A program made the translations under genes and the position numbers. The notes under the pieces are model-generated. The model saw only the letters and a list, made by a program, of their open reading frames with translations. It was not told the origin of the DNA and searched no databases. Positions 51,420 through 62,150 of a DNA stretch of 64,000 nucleotides are shown here, piece after piece (the first letter of the stretch is position 1; each line of letters starts with the position of its first letter). The stretch is from Serripes groenlandicus (taxonomy: Eukaryota > Mollusca > Bivalvia > Cardiida > Cardiidae). The DNA lies in assembly GCA_031761405.1 (NCBI GenBank), contig JASEVX010000001.1, positions 42,479,359 to 42,543,358 of the forward strand, given 5' to 3'.

Positions 51420-53870
51420 ATGGATTTCTGTTAATGAGTTATTGATTTTATTTTATACACCAGTAAATAAAGTGTTCTGCAGTGAGACATATTACAAACA
51501 CACATTAAGGGCACTAAACTTTCATAATAGTCAACTTTAAAACAAATAAGAATGAGTGTGAGTAATACTTTCTTGAATGACATTTCCGATTTCCAAAATG
51601 CAGAAAATGCACGAAAACCCATTACAAAATTTACAATATGTATTTTCACCTCAAGACTTCAGTTTCTTTTATATTTTTAAAAATATTATGAACTAAAATG
51701 GGCTTATATGCAATTTATTTCATAGGCAAGTCCTTTTTGACAGCTGGCTGTGATTTTGATAGATCTTCATGTCAACTTTGTTTTTAAAAAATCGGCAATT
51801 AAAAAGTGTTTCCTATGGATTCAGGCAAACAAAATAATAATCTTTAAACAGTTAAATTAATATAGGGACATTCTTTTATCATATCCTAGTATATTTTTAC
51901 ATGGGTTATTGAAATTAATTACCCCTACGCTGTTTATAATGAAAAATAGAATTGATTGGTGTGAAGTCGTTTTCAAGTGTCAAATCTGGGGGTGGGTGGG
52001 GTACGCATTCTCGATCGTGATTGGCTTAAATCTACCAATTGATAACTCCCACTGTCCATAATTGACACTTCATAAAACACAATACACACTGTGTATTGTC
52101 TTTAGATAATTACACACAATTTCTAGTGGACATATATACGTCCTGTGTTTTGATTGTCGGCGTATACCCTTAATTCCTGGACGTACTTGGACGTCTCCCT
52201 TGTCAATTTTGGGCGTACGGGATCGATTTTCGGGCGTAAAAACGCCCAATACGTCCATTAACGTGAGCGCTGTTTATAACTTCCGGAAAGTCAAAAAACC
52301 CTTATGAGTTGTTATTTGAACTTGTTTTAGAAATAGACGACGAGTGTTATTAAACGGAAATTATCACACTTAAAATCAAAACAAGCAATTTCTCCTTTTG
52401 CCACAACGTTTTCCACTTTTAGTCATAGGTTATCCATTCAATTATAGAGATTTTCTATCGTTTGACAAAATATGTTCAAAGTCGTCTGCTGCAGAATTGT
52501 CGTATGAGGGAAAGGGTTAAATTGACTAGACGAAATAGGTAAAAAAAAAGTTAACGAAATATCACCCAAATACGTTTAGTATGAATAAGATACATAATTA
52601 TTTCGTTAACTATTTGATTTGATTAAAAAGAACGCATCGAAAACAATATGAGCAACATAAACAAATCTATTAGATTTAATAAACATGTCAGTCTTTTTTA
52701 AAAATTGGATGCATCGAAAAATATATCAGCGTTGAACTAAACTGTTTTCATTGTAAATTGGGGCGTTTAAAGTGTACAATGAAAGGTGATAAGTTAAGCA
52801 GCATTGAACAAAATTGCAGTCATCAAAGTTTATTACAAACACGCCAGGATTAATTTATAAGGCGATGACCCGCTGCCAATCAAGCCTGTAATTAACAGCG
52901 CGGTATGATACTAGAGATAAACAAGGTCGTTCACGCTTCATGGGCACATGTTTTTATTGCAAAATAAAATAATCACCTTTTTCTGTCTCCAAAATAATGA
53001 GTCTTCAGAAAAAAAATCACCATTTGACCTACAGTGCGAGCACTCATATTCTATTTTTTGATTGATCAGTATACATATTGATATAAAAAGAAATTGGACA
53101 TCTTGTATCAACAGCTCGCATGTCCAGTGCTATATTTCGTTAACAATATTGTGAATTACTGAACACTGTGCTGATTTGTTGATTTGTTTCTTAATATGCA
53201 AAGAAAAATTAAAATCACAGCCTAATTTACAAGATGATATGTACGTTTATGTTATCAAGTTATTGAAACACATAATAGTGTCCAAAGTTTGACATTAGAA
53301 TGTACTTAAAACAAAATACAATGTAGTTAAAGTCGAAATTTGTGAAGATATCGACAAAATTATTATTGACATCCGCCATTTTGAATTCTGCACATAATAC
53401 TGCTGAATAAATTAAACTAGATGCATTCATCACGTGACATGTGTATTTTAAACAACTGCGATGCGTTAAGAATACATAACTAGGACTGATAAACAGATGT
53501 TTTGTGTTGTCAACGACACAAAAGATTAATGTCCAAAATCTTTCAATCAGCTTCTCTGGACAAATTGTAACCAGTCAATTTCCAATTAAATCTGGTCATA
53601 TCTGCTGGTTCTTTTTGAGAAATTGTGAACAAGTCCATTGGAAAGCTGTTCATAATTTGAATGGAGCTTTTAGTTGGTACCACTTATTTAGGGCAATAAA
53701 TCTCTGGTATAAATTTACAACTTGTGATTTAAATTTTAAACAGTTCTTTGTCTTATAAACACCACTATTGATTTAATAAATTAAATTTATCAACAAACCA
53801 TACTTTTACAGTAATTGGTTTTATAGATAGTACTATTTGGACACATCTACTATGTAAACACGGGTAATTG
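51420..53870. other. Intergenic stretch upstream of RBM25
   Basis: AT-rich with one half MITE (listed separately) and a GC-richer patch of GGACGTACTTGGACGTCTCC and GGGCGTAAAAACGCCC words at 52175-52250. The RBM25 promoter and any non-coding first exon should lie here or just below, but I could not identify them. Confidence 0.4.
52384..52516. mobile_element. TTAA-MITE, right half
   Basis: Runs from AATTTCTCCTTTTGCCACAA through AAAGTCGTCTGCTGCAGAAT to TATGAGGGAAAGGG, with TTAA at 52517-52520. The left half is absent. Confidence 0.82.
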
Positions 53871-53879
53871 GACAGCCTC

Positions 53880-54045
53880 CCAAACTGGTTTGCTGATTTT
53901 CAAAAATGTTTGTATCAATATCAATGTTACTTGGGGGAGCCTCTCTCAGATTCCTTCAAGTCATATTGATCAGTCGAAAAACATGGCCACCGGTCTGTTT
54001 TTCCATATATGGCTATAGTAAAAAACTTAAAAAATCTTCTTTAAT
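53880..54045 (+). repeat. Fragment of the hairpin-ended element body
   Basis: TCTCTCAGATTCCTTCAAGT, TATTGATCAGTCGAAAAACA and TATATGGCTATAGTAAAAA match the body unit at 58919-59930. It ends about 25 bases before the first RBM25 exon. Confidence 0.7.
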
Positions 54046-54071
54046 TTCTGTTTTGTTTCTTTAACTTTAAG

Positions 54072-54184
54072 GATCCACAAACAGTGTAGGATGTCGTTTC
54101 CACCACGTCAACAGATGGGTATGCCACAAATGGCCCCAGGAATGATGTCAGCAGGTTATACGTTTACGCCTATGGCTGGTATGG
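54072..54184 (+). CDS. RBM25: RBM25 exon with start codon
   Basis: RBM25 is a nuclear RNA-binding protein that associates with U1 snRNP components and influences 5' splice-site choice. Translation starts at ATG 54091 (MSFPPRQQMGMPQMAPGMMS and on). MSFPP is identical to the vertebrate RBM25 start, followed by a Met/Pro/Gly-rich segment. The acceptor is most likely TTTAAG at 54071, leaving 19 bases of 5' UTR; an alternative AG is at 54084. The donor is ATGG|GTAAGT. The final G joins GA of the next exon as Gly32. Five further exons, all in phase, complete the N-terminal half up to the end of the window's coding part. Confidence 0.93.
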
Positions 54185-54497
54185 GTAAGTACACCTGACT
54201 CTATACTAGTAGAGTATAGTATAGTGCTGAAAAACAATGACTATTGCAATAGTTCTCAGGCTTTGAACTTCTTTTCTTTGAGTTAGACTGAACTCTTTCC
54301 AATTTGTAGACTCTTATGCAATACATGACTTTTGCTTTTTGTATGCCGTTTTATACTGCTTTCAATGTGTTTTCAGTTAAGATATATTACATTAGACAAT
54401 AGATTTCAGAACCCCTGGCCCAGATATACATAGGGGAAAAAATATGGATTACGGGAATGATCAAGTTGCTAATATTATAATACAATTTTTATTTAAG

Positions 54498-54538
54498 GAA
54501 TGATGCAAATGGGAGTTGGAATGATGCCTCAGACAACT
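54498..54538 (+). CDS. RBM25: RBM25 microexon (Met/Gly-rich linker)
   Basis: 41 bases encoding MMQMGVGMMPQTT after the split Gly. Acceptor ATTTAAG, donor ACT|GTAAGT. It extends the low-complexity N-terminal tail seen in animal RBM25. The phases fit both neighbours. A TTAA-MITE pair starts 64 bases downstream. Confidence 0.88.
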
Positions 54539-54601
54539 GTAAGTATTTATGAAAACAGACAATTATCCCAAAATGTTCAAATCCGAAGCAGACTACTTTA
54601 A

Positions 54602-54821
54602 CCCTTTCCCTCATATAAACGCTTTCGGACGCCTCTGCAGCAGACGGCTTTTTGAAAACATAGTGACAAAAGAAGAAATTGCACAAAACGTGCAATTTCT
54701 CCTTTTGCCACAATGTTTTCCATTTTAGTCATAGTTATCAATTCAATTATGGAGAGTTTCCATATTTTGACAACGTTTGTTCAAAGTCATCTGCTGCAGA
54801 TTTGCTCTATGTGGGAAAGGG
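54602..54821. mobile_element. TTAA-MITE in RBM25 intron (220 bp), reference copy
   Basis: TTAA at 54598-54601 and 54822-54825. Ends CCCTTTCCCTCATATAAACG and CTATGTGGGAAAGGG. Compared with the copy at 12384 it is in the opposite orientation, as judged by the GCCTCTGCAGCAGACGGC arm lying at the left. The core hairpin is intact. Confidence 0.92.
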
Positions 54822-54825
54822 TTAA

Positions 54826-55064
54826 ACCCTTTGCAGCAGACCGTTCTTTGAAAGCATTTTGCCACAATGTTTTCAACTCGATTCTAAATTTGAACTATTA
54901 TAATATATAAAGAGATGTTGCATATTTTTCTCCAGACAATTTCAGTCATCTGCTGCAGATTTGTTGTACGTAAAAACTTGACTATTGAAAAGAGCTGAAC
55001 ATATTGTGGTAGCAAAATTCCTCTGATGTAGTTGCGTATAATTGTGTCTTCGGGTGAGAAAGGG
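54826..55064. mobile_element. TTAA-MITE abutting the previous copy
   Basis: Begins ACCCTTTGCAGCAGACCG right after the shared TTAA 54822-54825 and ends GGGTGAGAAAGGG at TTAA 55065-55068. More diverged than its neighbour: the left CCCTTTCCC is shortened. Confidence 0.8.
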
Positions 55065-55344
55065 TTAATGAGACTGCAGCAGCACTCATGATATTGGCTG
55101 AACTTTACTTTATTTGAGGCATGACATTGCCCATAAACAATACCATGAGTTGAAGGATTGCTTATTATCAATTTTAAACCTGTTGTCCTGATACGTGTAC
55201 CGTAGAATTTTGTGATACTCCGCATCTTTTGAAAACAATAAGGGAAAAGGAAAATTGAATAGCTGCTGGCTTTTTTTGTCCATATTCATAATCTAGGTTT
55301 GCAATAAAACTAAATGTTCTTGAAAATGTAAAAAAAAAAACTTT

Positions 55345-55672
55345 AAACTCACTTGAGCCAAAGTGCTCAAAGTGAGTTTATTGCAATAACATTTAGTCTG
55401 TTGATCATCGTCAACAATTGCTTTGTGAACACTATACAGGCAACATTTTGCATCCAATCTTTATGAAAGTTTATCAGAAGATACATCTCCATCAAAGTCA
55501 AGTTTGAAACTGGGTTGTGTAAAGTCAAAAACAAGGAAAATCTTGTGAACACTCTGGAGGCTGCATTTTTAACTTGAGTATGTTGGAACTTTGTCAGAAT
55601 GATTGGCTGGAGGATATCTAGACCGAGTTTCGAATAAGGGTCACTAGGTTAAATTAAAGGAAAATCTTGTTA
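55345..55672 (+). repeat. Truncated hairpin-ended element (145-bp type)
   Basis: The 5' stem-loop ACTCACTTGAGCCAAAGTGC then TCAAAGTGAGT is followed by TTATTGCAATAACATTTAGT and about one and a half of the units listed at 2385-3318 (AAGTCAAAAACAAGG, AAAATCTTGTGAACACTCTG, TTTGTCAGAATGATTGGCTG). It is cut at 55672 by a MITE. Confidence 0.78.
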
Positions 55673-55941
55673 ACATCTGCACTAGACGACTTTTTGAATT
55701 ATTGTGGCAAATGAAGAAATTGCGCCTTGGTGGTGAAGTAGAAGAGCGTCCTCCTTACCCAGGAAAAGCTGTGATATGAATAAAAATATGTAAAGCACCA
55801 AATAATCAATCAATCAATCCTTTTGCAACAATGTTATCAACTTGATTCAATCATAATTCTTTTGTGTATAGAGATTTTACATATTTTTGCCTAAATGTAA
55901 TCATAGTCGTCTGCTGTAGATTTGTTGAATGTGGGAAAGCG
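55673..55941. mobile_element. TTAA-MITE containing a small SINE tail
   Basis: The left arm (ATCTGCACTAGACGACTTTT, GGCAAATGAAGAAATTGCGC) is interrupted at about 55702-55818 by GGTGGTGAAGTAGAAGAGCG.. ..GCTGTGATATGAATAAAA and a (AATC)n tail. It resumes CTTTTGCAACAATGTTATCA and ends AATGTGGGAAAGC at TTAA 55942-55945. The insert's end resembles the 3' part of the SINE at 62241. Confidence 0.75.
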
Positions 55942-56118
55942 TTAATTTAATATCACTTTCTCCTTCACTCACAATGTTTTACAAAATTGTACTTCAGAAA
56001 TTCCAAATTGTATGTATAAAAAATATACCAGAAAAATGATTAATATTTTCATTGGAACTTTTATATATGTTAAATTGAAATGTTAGATATTGCATTAGTA
56101 CACTTTGCTATATTACAG

Positions 56119-56199
56119 GTGATGCGTCCAATTCTTACAACCGCACCTGCAATGCAGAAACCTAAAAAGCAGTTGGTACCACAAGAAATACCAGAAAAG
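56119..56199 (+). CDS. RBM25: RBM25 exon (linker before RRM)
   Basis: 27 codons: VMRPILTTAPAMQKPKKQLV then PQEIPEK. Acceptor TATTACAG, donor AAG|GTTAAT. Phase 0 at both ends. It is a basic, proline-containing linker without a domain of its own; vertebrate RBM25 has a longer proline-rich tract here. Confidence 0.9.
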
Positions 56200-56260
56200 G
56201 TTAATTTTTAAAAATATTTTAACACTGAATTTGACCGTAAATTTGTAAAACTTCTATCAA

Positions 56261-56450
56261 CCCTTCCCCGCCTCTAGACGCATCTGTAGTAGATGACTTT
56301 TGAAAGCAATAAGGCAAAGGAGAAATTGCCTCAACAAGCAATCCGGTTTTGCTAGAATGTTTTTCAAGTCTAGTTAAGAATAATACTTTCATTTATAAGA
56401 GAGATGTTTTCAAATTCATCTGCTTCAGATTTGTTGTATGCAGGGAAGTG
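56261..56450. mobile_element. TTAA-MITE copy
   Basis: Starts CCCTTCCCCGCCTCTAGACG, ends TATGCAGGGAAGTG with TTAA at 56451-56454; the left flank is TCAA. The core hairpin has decayed (GAGAAATTGCCTCAACAAGC). Confidence 0.75.
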
Positions 56451-56667
56451 TTAAGTATAACCCTTCCCTTTCCCTATACAATGTGTGAGCGTTATTTCAC
56501 ATTATACATTTCTTAAAATACAGGGATGAGACCATTCCATATTCTCTGTATAATGAATTCAGTTTTATACAAGTCAACTTCATTGTTTTGAAAGGAGTAA
56601 GAATAAATTTGAATAAAGTTCTCCTTAAATAAACTTTGTAAACTGGCATCAACTGCATAAGTTGTTA

Positions 56668-57577
56668 CAGGGCTCTCGCAAGGGGGAGACTTCAGCGACA
56701 ATTTCGTTCAAAGTTATCGGACACTGTAAATCATCACAGTCACATGCCATGTCGCTTAATTCGGTTCTCAGTATACAGTACACAGTTACGTAATCAGGAA
56801 TTGACAACTGATAATGTATACCCATTTAAAGCAGACACTTATTCGCATAAAGGAAGAACCGATTTTCAAATCAAACCTTACGCCCCCGTTATTTTTTTTT
56901 TATATTACGGGGGGGGCTGTACTGATTGACATTAACCAATCAAAAGACACTATCTATGTAACCTTGTTTCTTATGGATTCCTCCCCGAATATTGAACTTG
57001 ATTGGTCAAAATTGAAATAATGAATATGTCATTAATCTATTCTGAAGAGGTACTTTCCGAGATTCCAAAATGGCTGACGTCAATGAATACTTTGCCGAGA
57101 TTTTTCGAAATTTCGACTCTGCAGCAGAATTTAAGGATATTGAAAGGGCTGATTTGATAGATATTGATAAGATGACTTCATGCTTCTCTGCCATATCATG
57201 ATAATGACATTTCCCGCTATTAACAGCAGAATTGTTCGCGAGAAATTGGGGAATCAAACGTCCCCCTCTCCTTCTCGGTCTGGAATTTTTGTTGACATTG
57301 ACAGCAAAGCTTTACCGGTTGTCATCATTATTAAAATCAAATGAATAAACATTAAATTTTGTTGAAAAAGATGTGTATCTCAAACGACCCTTTGCTTTGT
57401 CATAATTACTAAAATTCAATAAATAAACATTCCTTTTTGTTTAAATAGATGTGTTACAGTGTATCCCAAAATTCCCAGTTATGACGCAAATATCAATGAC
57501 ATAAGAAGTATCACTTCTCCCTAAATTGCCTGGAGAGAGAAGTCTCTCCCAAAAAATTAAGCCTGGTGAGAGCCCTG
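56668..57577. mobile_element. CAGGGCTCTC-ended DNA element (910 bp), 5-bp TSD
   Basis: The left end is CAGGGCTCTCGCAAGG..GGAGACTTC. The right end on the other strand is CAGGGCTCTCACCAGGC..GGAGAGACTTC. TGTTA lies at 56663-56667 and 57578-57582. The interior carries a 43-codon frame (57070) with a good start context but no transposase. It lies in an RBM25 intron. With the element at 50136 it forms a second CAG-ended, 5-base-duplication insertion; hAT affinity is inferred from the ends only. Confidence 0.78.
57070..57201 (+). CDS. Small ORF inside the CAGGGCTCTC element (43 aa)
   Basis: ATG in AAAATGGC context; the frame is MADVNEYFAEIFRNFDSAAE then FKDIERADLIDIDKM and TSCFSAIS, ending TGA. It is acidic and helix-rich. 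Its location inside a transposon suggests it is the remnant first exon of a transposase or accessory gene whose remainder was deleted. I do not recognise the family. Confidence 0.3.
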   Translation: MADVNEYFAEIFRNFDSAAEFKDIERADLIDIDKMTSCFSAIS

Positions 57578-57732
57578 TGTTACATCTTATTTTCGGTTAT
57601 TATTGTTTCAATAAATGGTTATCTTGAAAAGGAGTTTGAACTTAATAAAAAATAATTGTGGAACTATTAACCAAATTTTGATTATTATTTTTTTGTAGTA
57701 AATAAAGCTATGTGTATATTTATACATTTCAG

Positions 57733-57828
57733 GAAGAGAAGAAAGTAGAAAAGCCCCCAATTACAACTGTCTTTGTGGGAAACATTAGTGACAGGGCACC
57801 AGATTCAATGGTTAGAACCATGCTACAA
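57733..57828 (+). CDS. RBM25: RBM25 exon (start of RRM, RNP2)
   Basis: 32 codons. EEKKVEKPPITTVFVGNISD contains the first beta strand and RNP2 motif VFVGNI (residues 85-90 of the joined frame). RAPDSMVRTMLQ is the first RRM helix, matching vertebrate TTTVFVGNISEKASDMLIRQ. Acceptor ATTTCAG, donor CAA|GTAAGC, phase 0. Confidence 0.96.
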
Positions 57829-58181
57829 GTAAGCTAATCTTTAGTGTCATACTAAGGGATCATTTCCCCATTTCTTGTTTCTCCATTACACCTTGACTTG
57901 GATATAGTTGACATGTATTAGCAGGCGACACGCATGCACCTCCTAGAACTTTGTACATCATAGCAAAAAATGTTATATTTGAAAACTGGGGAGTTTTAAT
58001 TAAATTATGCCTTATTAGCGAACAGTGTAGAGTTAGATCAGACTTGTGCGAAAATGCTGGCTGATCTGGTTCTACAACGCTTGCAAATGCCTAACAGTTA
58101 GTTTTTGTAAAATGCTGCTCATATACTGACATGAACTTTTCAACAATATCTGTAGGATTTTAAGTCAAATTAGTTATTGTG

Positions 58182-58840
58182 TACAAGAGGAGATGTGCAT
58201 ATTATCACCATGTTCCGGTCCTTGACTTTTCTCAGAGTTATTGCCCTATAAATTTCTTTATACATGTAATTTGGCATAGGATAATTTTGTCCAGGCTATT
58301 TCACAGCAACTACTTACCTGAACTCAATGAAAACTTTATGAAAAACTTCACTAACAAGAGGAAATGTGCATATTATCCCCATGTTCCGATTTAATAATTG
58401 TTAACATAGTTTTTGCCTTTTTCATTTCTATAAATATGATATAGGAAAAGTCTGTTCCGCTTTTGTACTGGCATTTCTCAGTAACTACTGACTGGAATTC
58501 AATGAAACGTTATGTAAAGCTTTACTAACAAGAGGAGATATAAATACTATCACCATGTTGTGGTTCAATGATTTTTTCACAAGAGTTAATTGACCTTTCT
58601 ATATAGATTGACAAAGGAATATTTTGTCAGGGCTATTTCTCAGCAACTACGGACTTGAATTCAATAAATCAAAAGCTTCACTAACAAGAGGATATGTGCA
58701 TATTTTCACCATTCCTGTGTCCTCTCTATACTTTGGGGGAGCATCCATCGCTTCCACCAATATCTTGTTATTATTGTAATGACATGGCAAATTGTCCATA
58801 ATGCATGTGTTCCAGTTTTCAAACATCTTCTCCTCTGTAA
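58182..58840. repeat. ~155-175-bp tandem repeat, four units
   Basis: ACAAGAGGAGATGTGCATAT near 58182 recurs near 58354, 58529 and 58684. Each copy continues through ACCATGTTCC, TTGACCTTT/TTGCCCTAT, GGATAATTTTGTCCAGGCTA and CAGCAACTACT. It lies in an RBM25 intron. Confidence 0.85.
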
Positions 58841-58918
58841 CCACTCTGCCAGTTAGGATGAACTTTCACTGGAAGCATCCTCTAAAGGTCCTCTTCTAAA
58901 TTCCTTCCATTTTTTTTT

Positions 58919-59930
58919 AGCTCACCTGAGCTTTGCTCAAGGTGAGTTATTGTGATCGCCTTTTGTCCGGCGTGCGTCGTCCGTCGTGCGTCAACTTCTT
59001 CTCCTCAGTAACCAGTGGGTCAATTTGGATGAAACTTCACAGAAAGCATCCTCTCAATGACCTCAACAGAATTCCTTTAAATTTTTGGGATCCATGCAAA
59101 ATTCTGGTTTCCATGGCAACGAAACCGAAAAAACTTCAAAATTCTTCTCCTCCCGAATTGGTTGGCAGATTTTCAAATAATTTTGTAGAAATGTTCCTTG
59201 GATGACCCTCTATCAGATTCCTTCAAGCCGTGTTGATTGGTCGAAAAACATGGCCGCCAGGGGGGGGGCGGGGCTATTTTGCCTTATATGGCTATAGTGA
59301 AAACTTAAAAAATCTTCTCCTCCGAAAGTGTAAGGCCGATTTTCAAATAATTTTGTAGAAATGTTTCTTGGGTGACCCTCTATCAGATTCCTTCAAGCCA
59401 TGTTGATTGGTCGAAAAACATGGCCTCCAGGGGGCGGGGGCTATTTTGCCTTATATGGCCAAAGTATAAACTTAAAAAATCTTCCAACATCTTCTCCTCA
59501 GTAACCAGTGGGTCAATTGGGATGAAACTTCACAGAAAGCATCCTCTTAATGACCTCACCAGAATTTCTTCAAATTTTTTGGGATCCATGCAGAATTCTT
59601 GTTACCTTTATATGGCTATAGTGAAAACTTAAATAAATTTCTTCTCCAAAAGTGTCTGGCTGATTTTCAAATTATCATGTAGAATATTTCCTTTGGTGAC
59701 CCTCTACATGATTCCTTCAAACCATGATGATTTGTTGAAAAACCAAAGGGTGGGGCTGTATTTCATTTATTGCTACAGTGAAAACTTTTAATGTTTTCAC
59801 CTTAAACCATTTGGCTGATTTTCAAACTATTTTGTAGAAATCTTCCTTTTTCGACCTTTCACATTACTTCAAGCCATAATGAATGGTCGATAAACATGGC
59901 CATTATTTCTATAGTATTTTCATTTTTGCT
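58919..59930 (+). mobile_element. Hairpin-ended element with ~170-bp tandem body
   Basis: The 5' stem-loop AGCTCACCTGAGCTTTGCTC then AAGGTGAGTT is followed by GTGATCGCCTTTTGTCCGGC and GTGCGTCGTCCGTCGTGCGT. TTTCAAATAATTTTGTAGAA then TCAGATTCCTTCAAGCC repeats at 59171, 59341, about 59664 and about 59819. GGCCGCCAGG/GGCCTCCAGG plus G-runs occur in the first two units. A CTCAGTAACCAGTGGGTCAA block occurs twice (59004, 59495). No 3' GGGCCATCATGGCCC hairpin, so the 3' end is lost. Confidence 0.82.
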
Positions 59931-60134
59931 TAATGGCAGTGAATTGATATGAGGCATCTTGTATGTTGATACTCAGGATTGCAGAGATAAAAATGTTAGT
60001 GTTTCATCAGTTCAGGATAGTCTTACTTGAAGAACTAGTAATTTATCAAGTAATCACTATGATATAACTGAAATATTGTTAATTGCCATTCAAAAACACA
60101 AACATACATTTGATGTTGTTTTTTATAATTACAG

Positions 60135-60192
60135 AGGTGTGGTAATGTTTTAAGTTGGAAGCGAGTCCAAGGTGCATCAGGCAAATTACAGG
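60135..60192 (+). CDS. RBM25: RBM25 exon (central RRM)
   Basis: 19 codons plus one base: RCGNVLSWKRVQGASGKLQ. The block LSWKRVQGASGKLQ is identical to vertebrate RBM25, leaving little doubt about the gene. Acceptor AATTACAG, donor CAGG|GTATGT. The last G starts Ala124, completed by the next exon. Confidence 0.97.
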
Positions 60193-60765
60193 GTATGTAA
60201 ATGATATAATTCTTATATTTGGGTCATAAAAATACGAATTTAAATTAGTACTTCAATTACAGTGATAAACATTTGGTGATCCAATCAAAATTAGACATAC
60301 AGACTACACTAATTGAACTGTAATCTATTTTTTGAGACTACATAGCTTTTTAAATTAAAAAACACATACTAATAAATACAATTGTTTTGAGGACTTATTC
60401 ACTACACTATTGAACACCATTTCCGATCCCTGGTCACAAAGTTTATATTTCTTAATGAGAATGTAGAAACCATTTCAAAGGGACTGTACTTATAGAGCAA
60501 TACAGAACCAGTATGTGAATAAAGGTAGAACTTTTGTTAACAGTGCTGATATAGATCGGCCTGTCCTTCCACAGTCTGATAAAGTCTACACTGTGCACAG
60601 ATTACTTGCATAAGCTTGTAAGAAGCTTCTGTTAACTTGTGTGCTGATTCTGATAAAATATGTTGATGGACAGTGTAATTTGAAGCTTTTACAGTTAAGA
60701 AATGTAAACATTAACCCATGTACAAGCTCATTTAAAGGCATTTTACTTTGTAATGTTTTTTACAG

Positions 60766-60857
60766 CATTTGGATTTTGTGAGTATGAAGATCCAGAAGCC
60801 ACTTTGCGTTGTATGAGACTCCTGAATGAGTGGGAAATATCAGACAGGAAACTTGTG
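60766..60857 (+). CDS. RBM25: RBM25 exon (RNP1 and second RRM helix)
   Basis: Completes Ala124 and reads FGFCEYEDPEATLRCMRLLN then EWEISDRKLV. QAFGFCEY is the RNP1 segment, with aromatic residues F125, F127 and Y130. RLLNEWEISDRKLV corresponds to the RLLHDLQIGEKKLLV end of the vertebrate RRM. Acceptor TTTTACAG, donor GTG|GTAAGA. The next expected exon (KVDAKTKAQL-like) was not found up to 64000, so the gene continues beyond the window; the RE/RD-rich and PWI domains are not here. Confidence 0.96.
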
Positions 60858-60911
60858 GTAAGACATGTTGAAGTATTGTGTATAATGTAGCTCACATTGA
60901 ATACAACTTAA

Positions 60912-61111
60912 ACTGTTCCACATACAACAAATTGGTAGCAGAAGACTTCGAAAACATCAGTCAAAATATCCAAAGTCTCAAAGTATAATTATTGTATCGA
61001 GTTGAGAACTTTGTTGCAAAATGAGAAATTGAGTAGTTTCTTTTTAAGTGCAATGTTAACAAAAGCCTTCTGCTGTATTCGCATAAAAAATTGTCTGCAT
61101 ATGGGCAATGA
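60912..61111. mobile_element. TTAA-MITE in RBM25 intron
   Basis: TTAA at 60908-60911 and 61112-61115. Ends CTGTTCCACATACAACAAAT and CATATGGGCAATGA. The core is reduced (GAGAAATTGAGTAGTTTC). It starts 50 bases after the RBM25 donor. Confidence 0.8.
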
Positions 61112-61124
61112 TTAAAGCACAAGC

Positions 61125-61385
61125 AAGATTTTAGCTTGACTATTCAAAGAATATGGAGAGCTATTACAGTCACTTGTGCATCGGCTTTGCAGCTTTGGTT
61201 AAAGTTTTGCATGCAAGGTACTATCATGGACATATCTCAGTTACCACTAATGATATTGACTTGAAACTAAATTCGTGTCTTCAGGGGTGTCATACAATCA
61301 AGTTAGGTAACTCTTTTAATAATTTAGTACAACTTATGGCCCTTGTTTGACTTAGAAAATTTGGTTTAAGTTGTGCATGCAAGCA
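61125..61385 (+). mobile_element. 'AGCTTGACTATTCAA' hairpin-ended element
   Basis: TAGCTTGACTATTCAAAGAA then TATGGAGAGCTATTACAGTC starts it and GTCACTTGTGCATCGGC follows. It is the + strand relative of 28870-29095. It is interrupted at GCATGCAAG by the CAGGGTCTTTCAAATAGTAT end at 61386. Confidence 0.65.
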
Positions 61386-61405
61386 GGGTCTTTCAAATAG
61401 TATGG
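61386..61405 (+). mobile_element. Lone CAGGGTCTTTC transposon-like end
   Basis: CAGGGTCTTTCAAATAGTAT is identical to the first 20 bases of the palindromic insertion at 23519, but is followed by GGTCTAGAAACGCCC instead of the mirrored arm. No complementary GAAAGACCCTG end was found to the right. It may be one end of a longer element whose other end is lost or outside the window. Confidence 0.6.
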
Positions 61406-62150
61406 TCTAGAAACGCCCTATATAAACGCCTTATCGTACTGAATATCTTGTCCCTATCGATTTTTACCTGGAAGTGTTTATCACGGCGTGTAATTATCAC
61501 GCTTAGCGAATTAGTGTTTATCACGGCGTGTATTTATCACGCTTAGCGAATTAGGGTATTTTGTCCTAATATGTAATCGTAAATGATTTATTTTAAAGCG
61601 AGTTAAACATGGGCAATATTCCGTCTATCCTGCTTAACAAAATGATTAAATCATTTGCTTCGGGATACTGGTCTAAGAAAATTGTCATATCCTTTAAATG
61701 ATTTAAGTATTTTTGTATAATATTTATACCGTAGAATAGGAATATTAAGTTTAAATTTGTTATCGTATAATCAACCTGTTTGATTGTTTGTTTGTCTTTC
61801 CTTTAATGGAATTGCATTCGACGATGTTTAATAATGTTTAATTGTTACGTGTGTAAAACCCGAATTATACTTAATTCTTAAGTGGTACAAAATGCATTTC
61901 TTTGATGATGTTACGTGCGAAAAGATGCGTTGTCGCTTGATCATTAATCCTTTGTATTTCTTTAATAAATCATTATCAAGTGTAGGAGTAATGAGTAATC
62001 CTAATTATCACACCAAGATTACATATTTCTTAATTAGGTGGCACAAACTACACGTTATTTCTTTGATGATGTTATGTGCGAAAATATGCGTTGTCGCGTG
62101 ATCCTTTAATCCTTTGTATTCTTTAATATATTATTTCTAAGTGAAGGAGA
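61406..62150. repeat. Two local tandem duplications in one block
   Basis: A 40-base unit, GTGTTTATCACGGCGTGTAA then TTATCACGCTTAGCGAATTA, occurs twice (61474-61513, 61514-61553). A unit of about 161 bases starting ATTTCTTTGATGATGTTAYG (Y = C or T) occurs near 61896 and near 62057. The block has a different look from the surrounding repeats and follows the lone end at 61386, so it may be the interior of that element. Confidence 0.7.

Noticed and set aside
52085..52111. ACAATACACACTGTGTATTGT palindrome as an ultra-short insertion
   Set aside because: Flanks are not duplicated and the ends do not match the CAGRG class. (The motif is 21 bases; its arms are ACAATACACA and TGTGTATTGT.)
57006..57257. 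Minus-strand 83-codon frame
   Set aside because: It overlaps the better-placed + strand 43-codon frame inside a transposon and shows no family resemblance.
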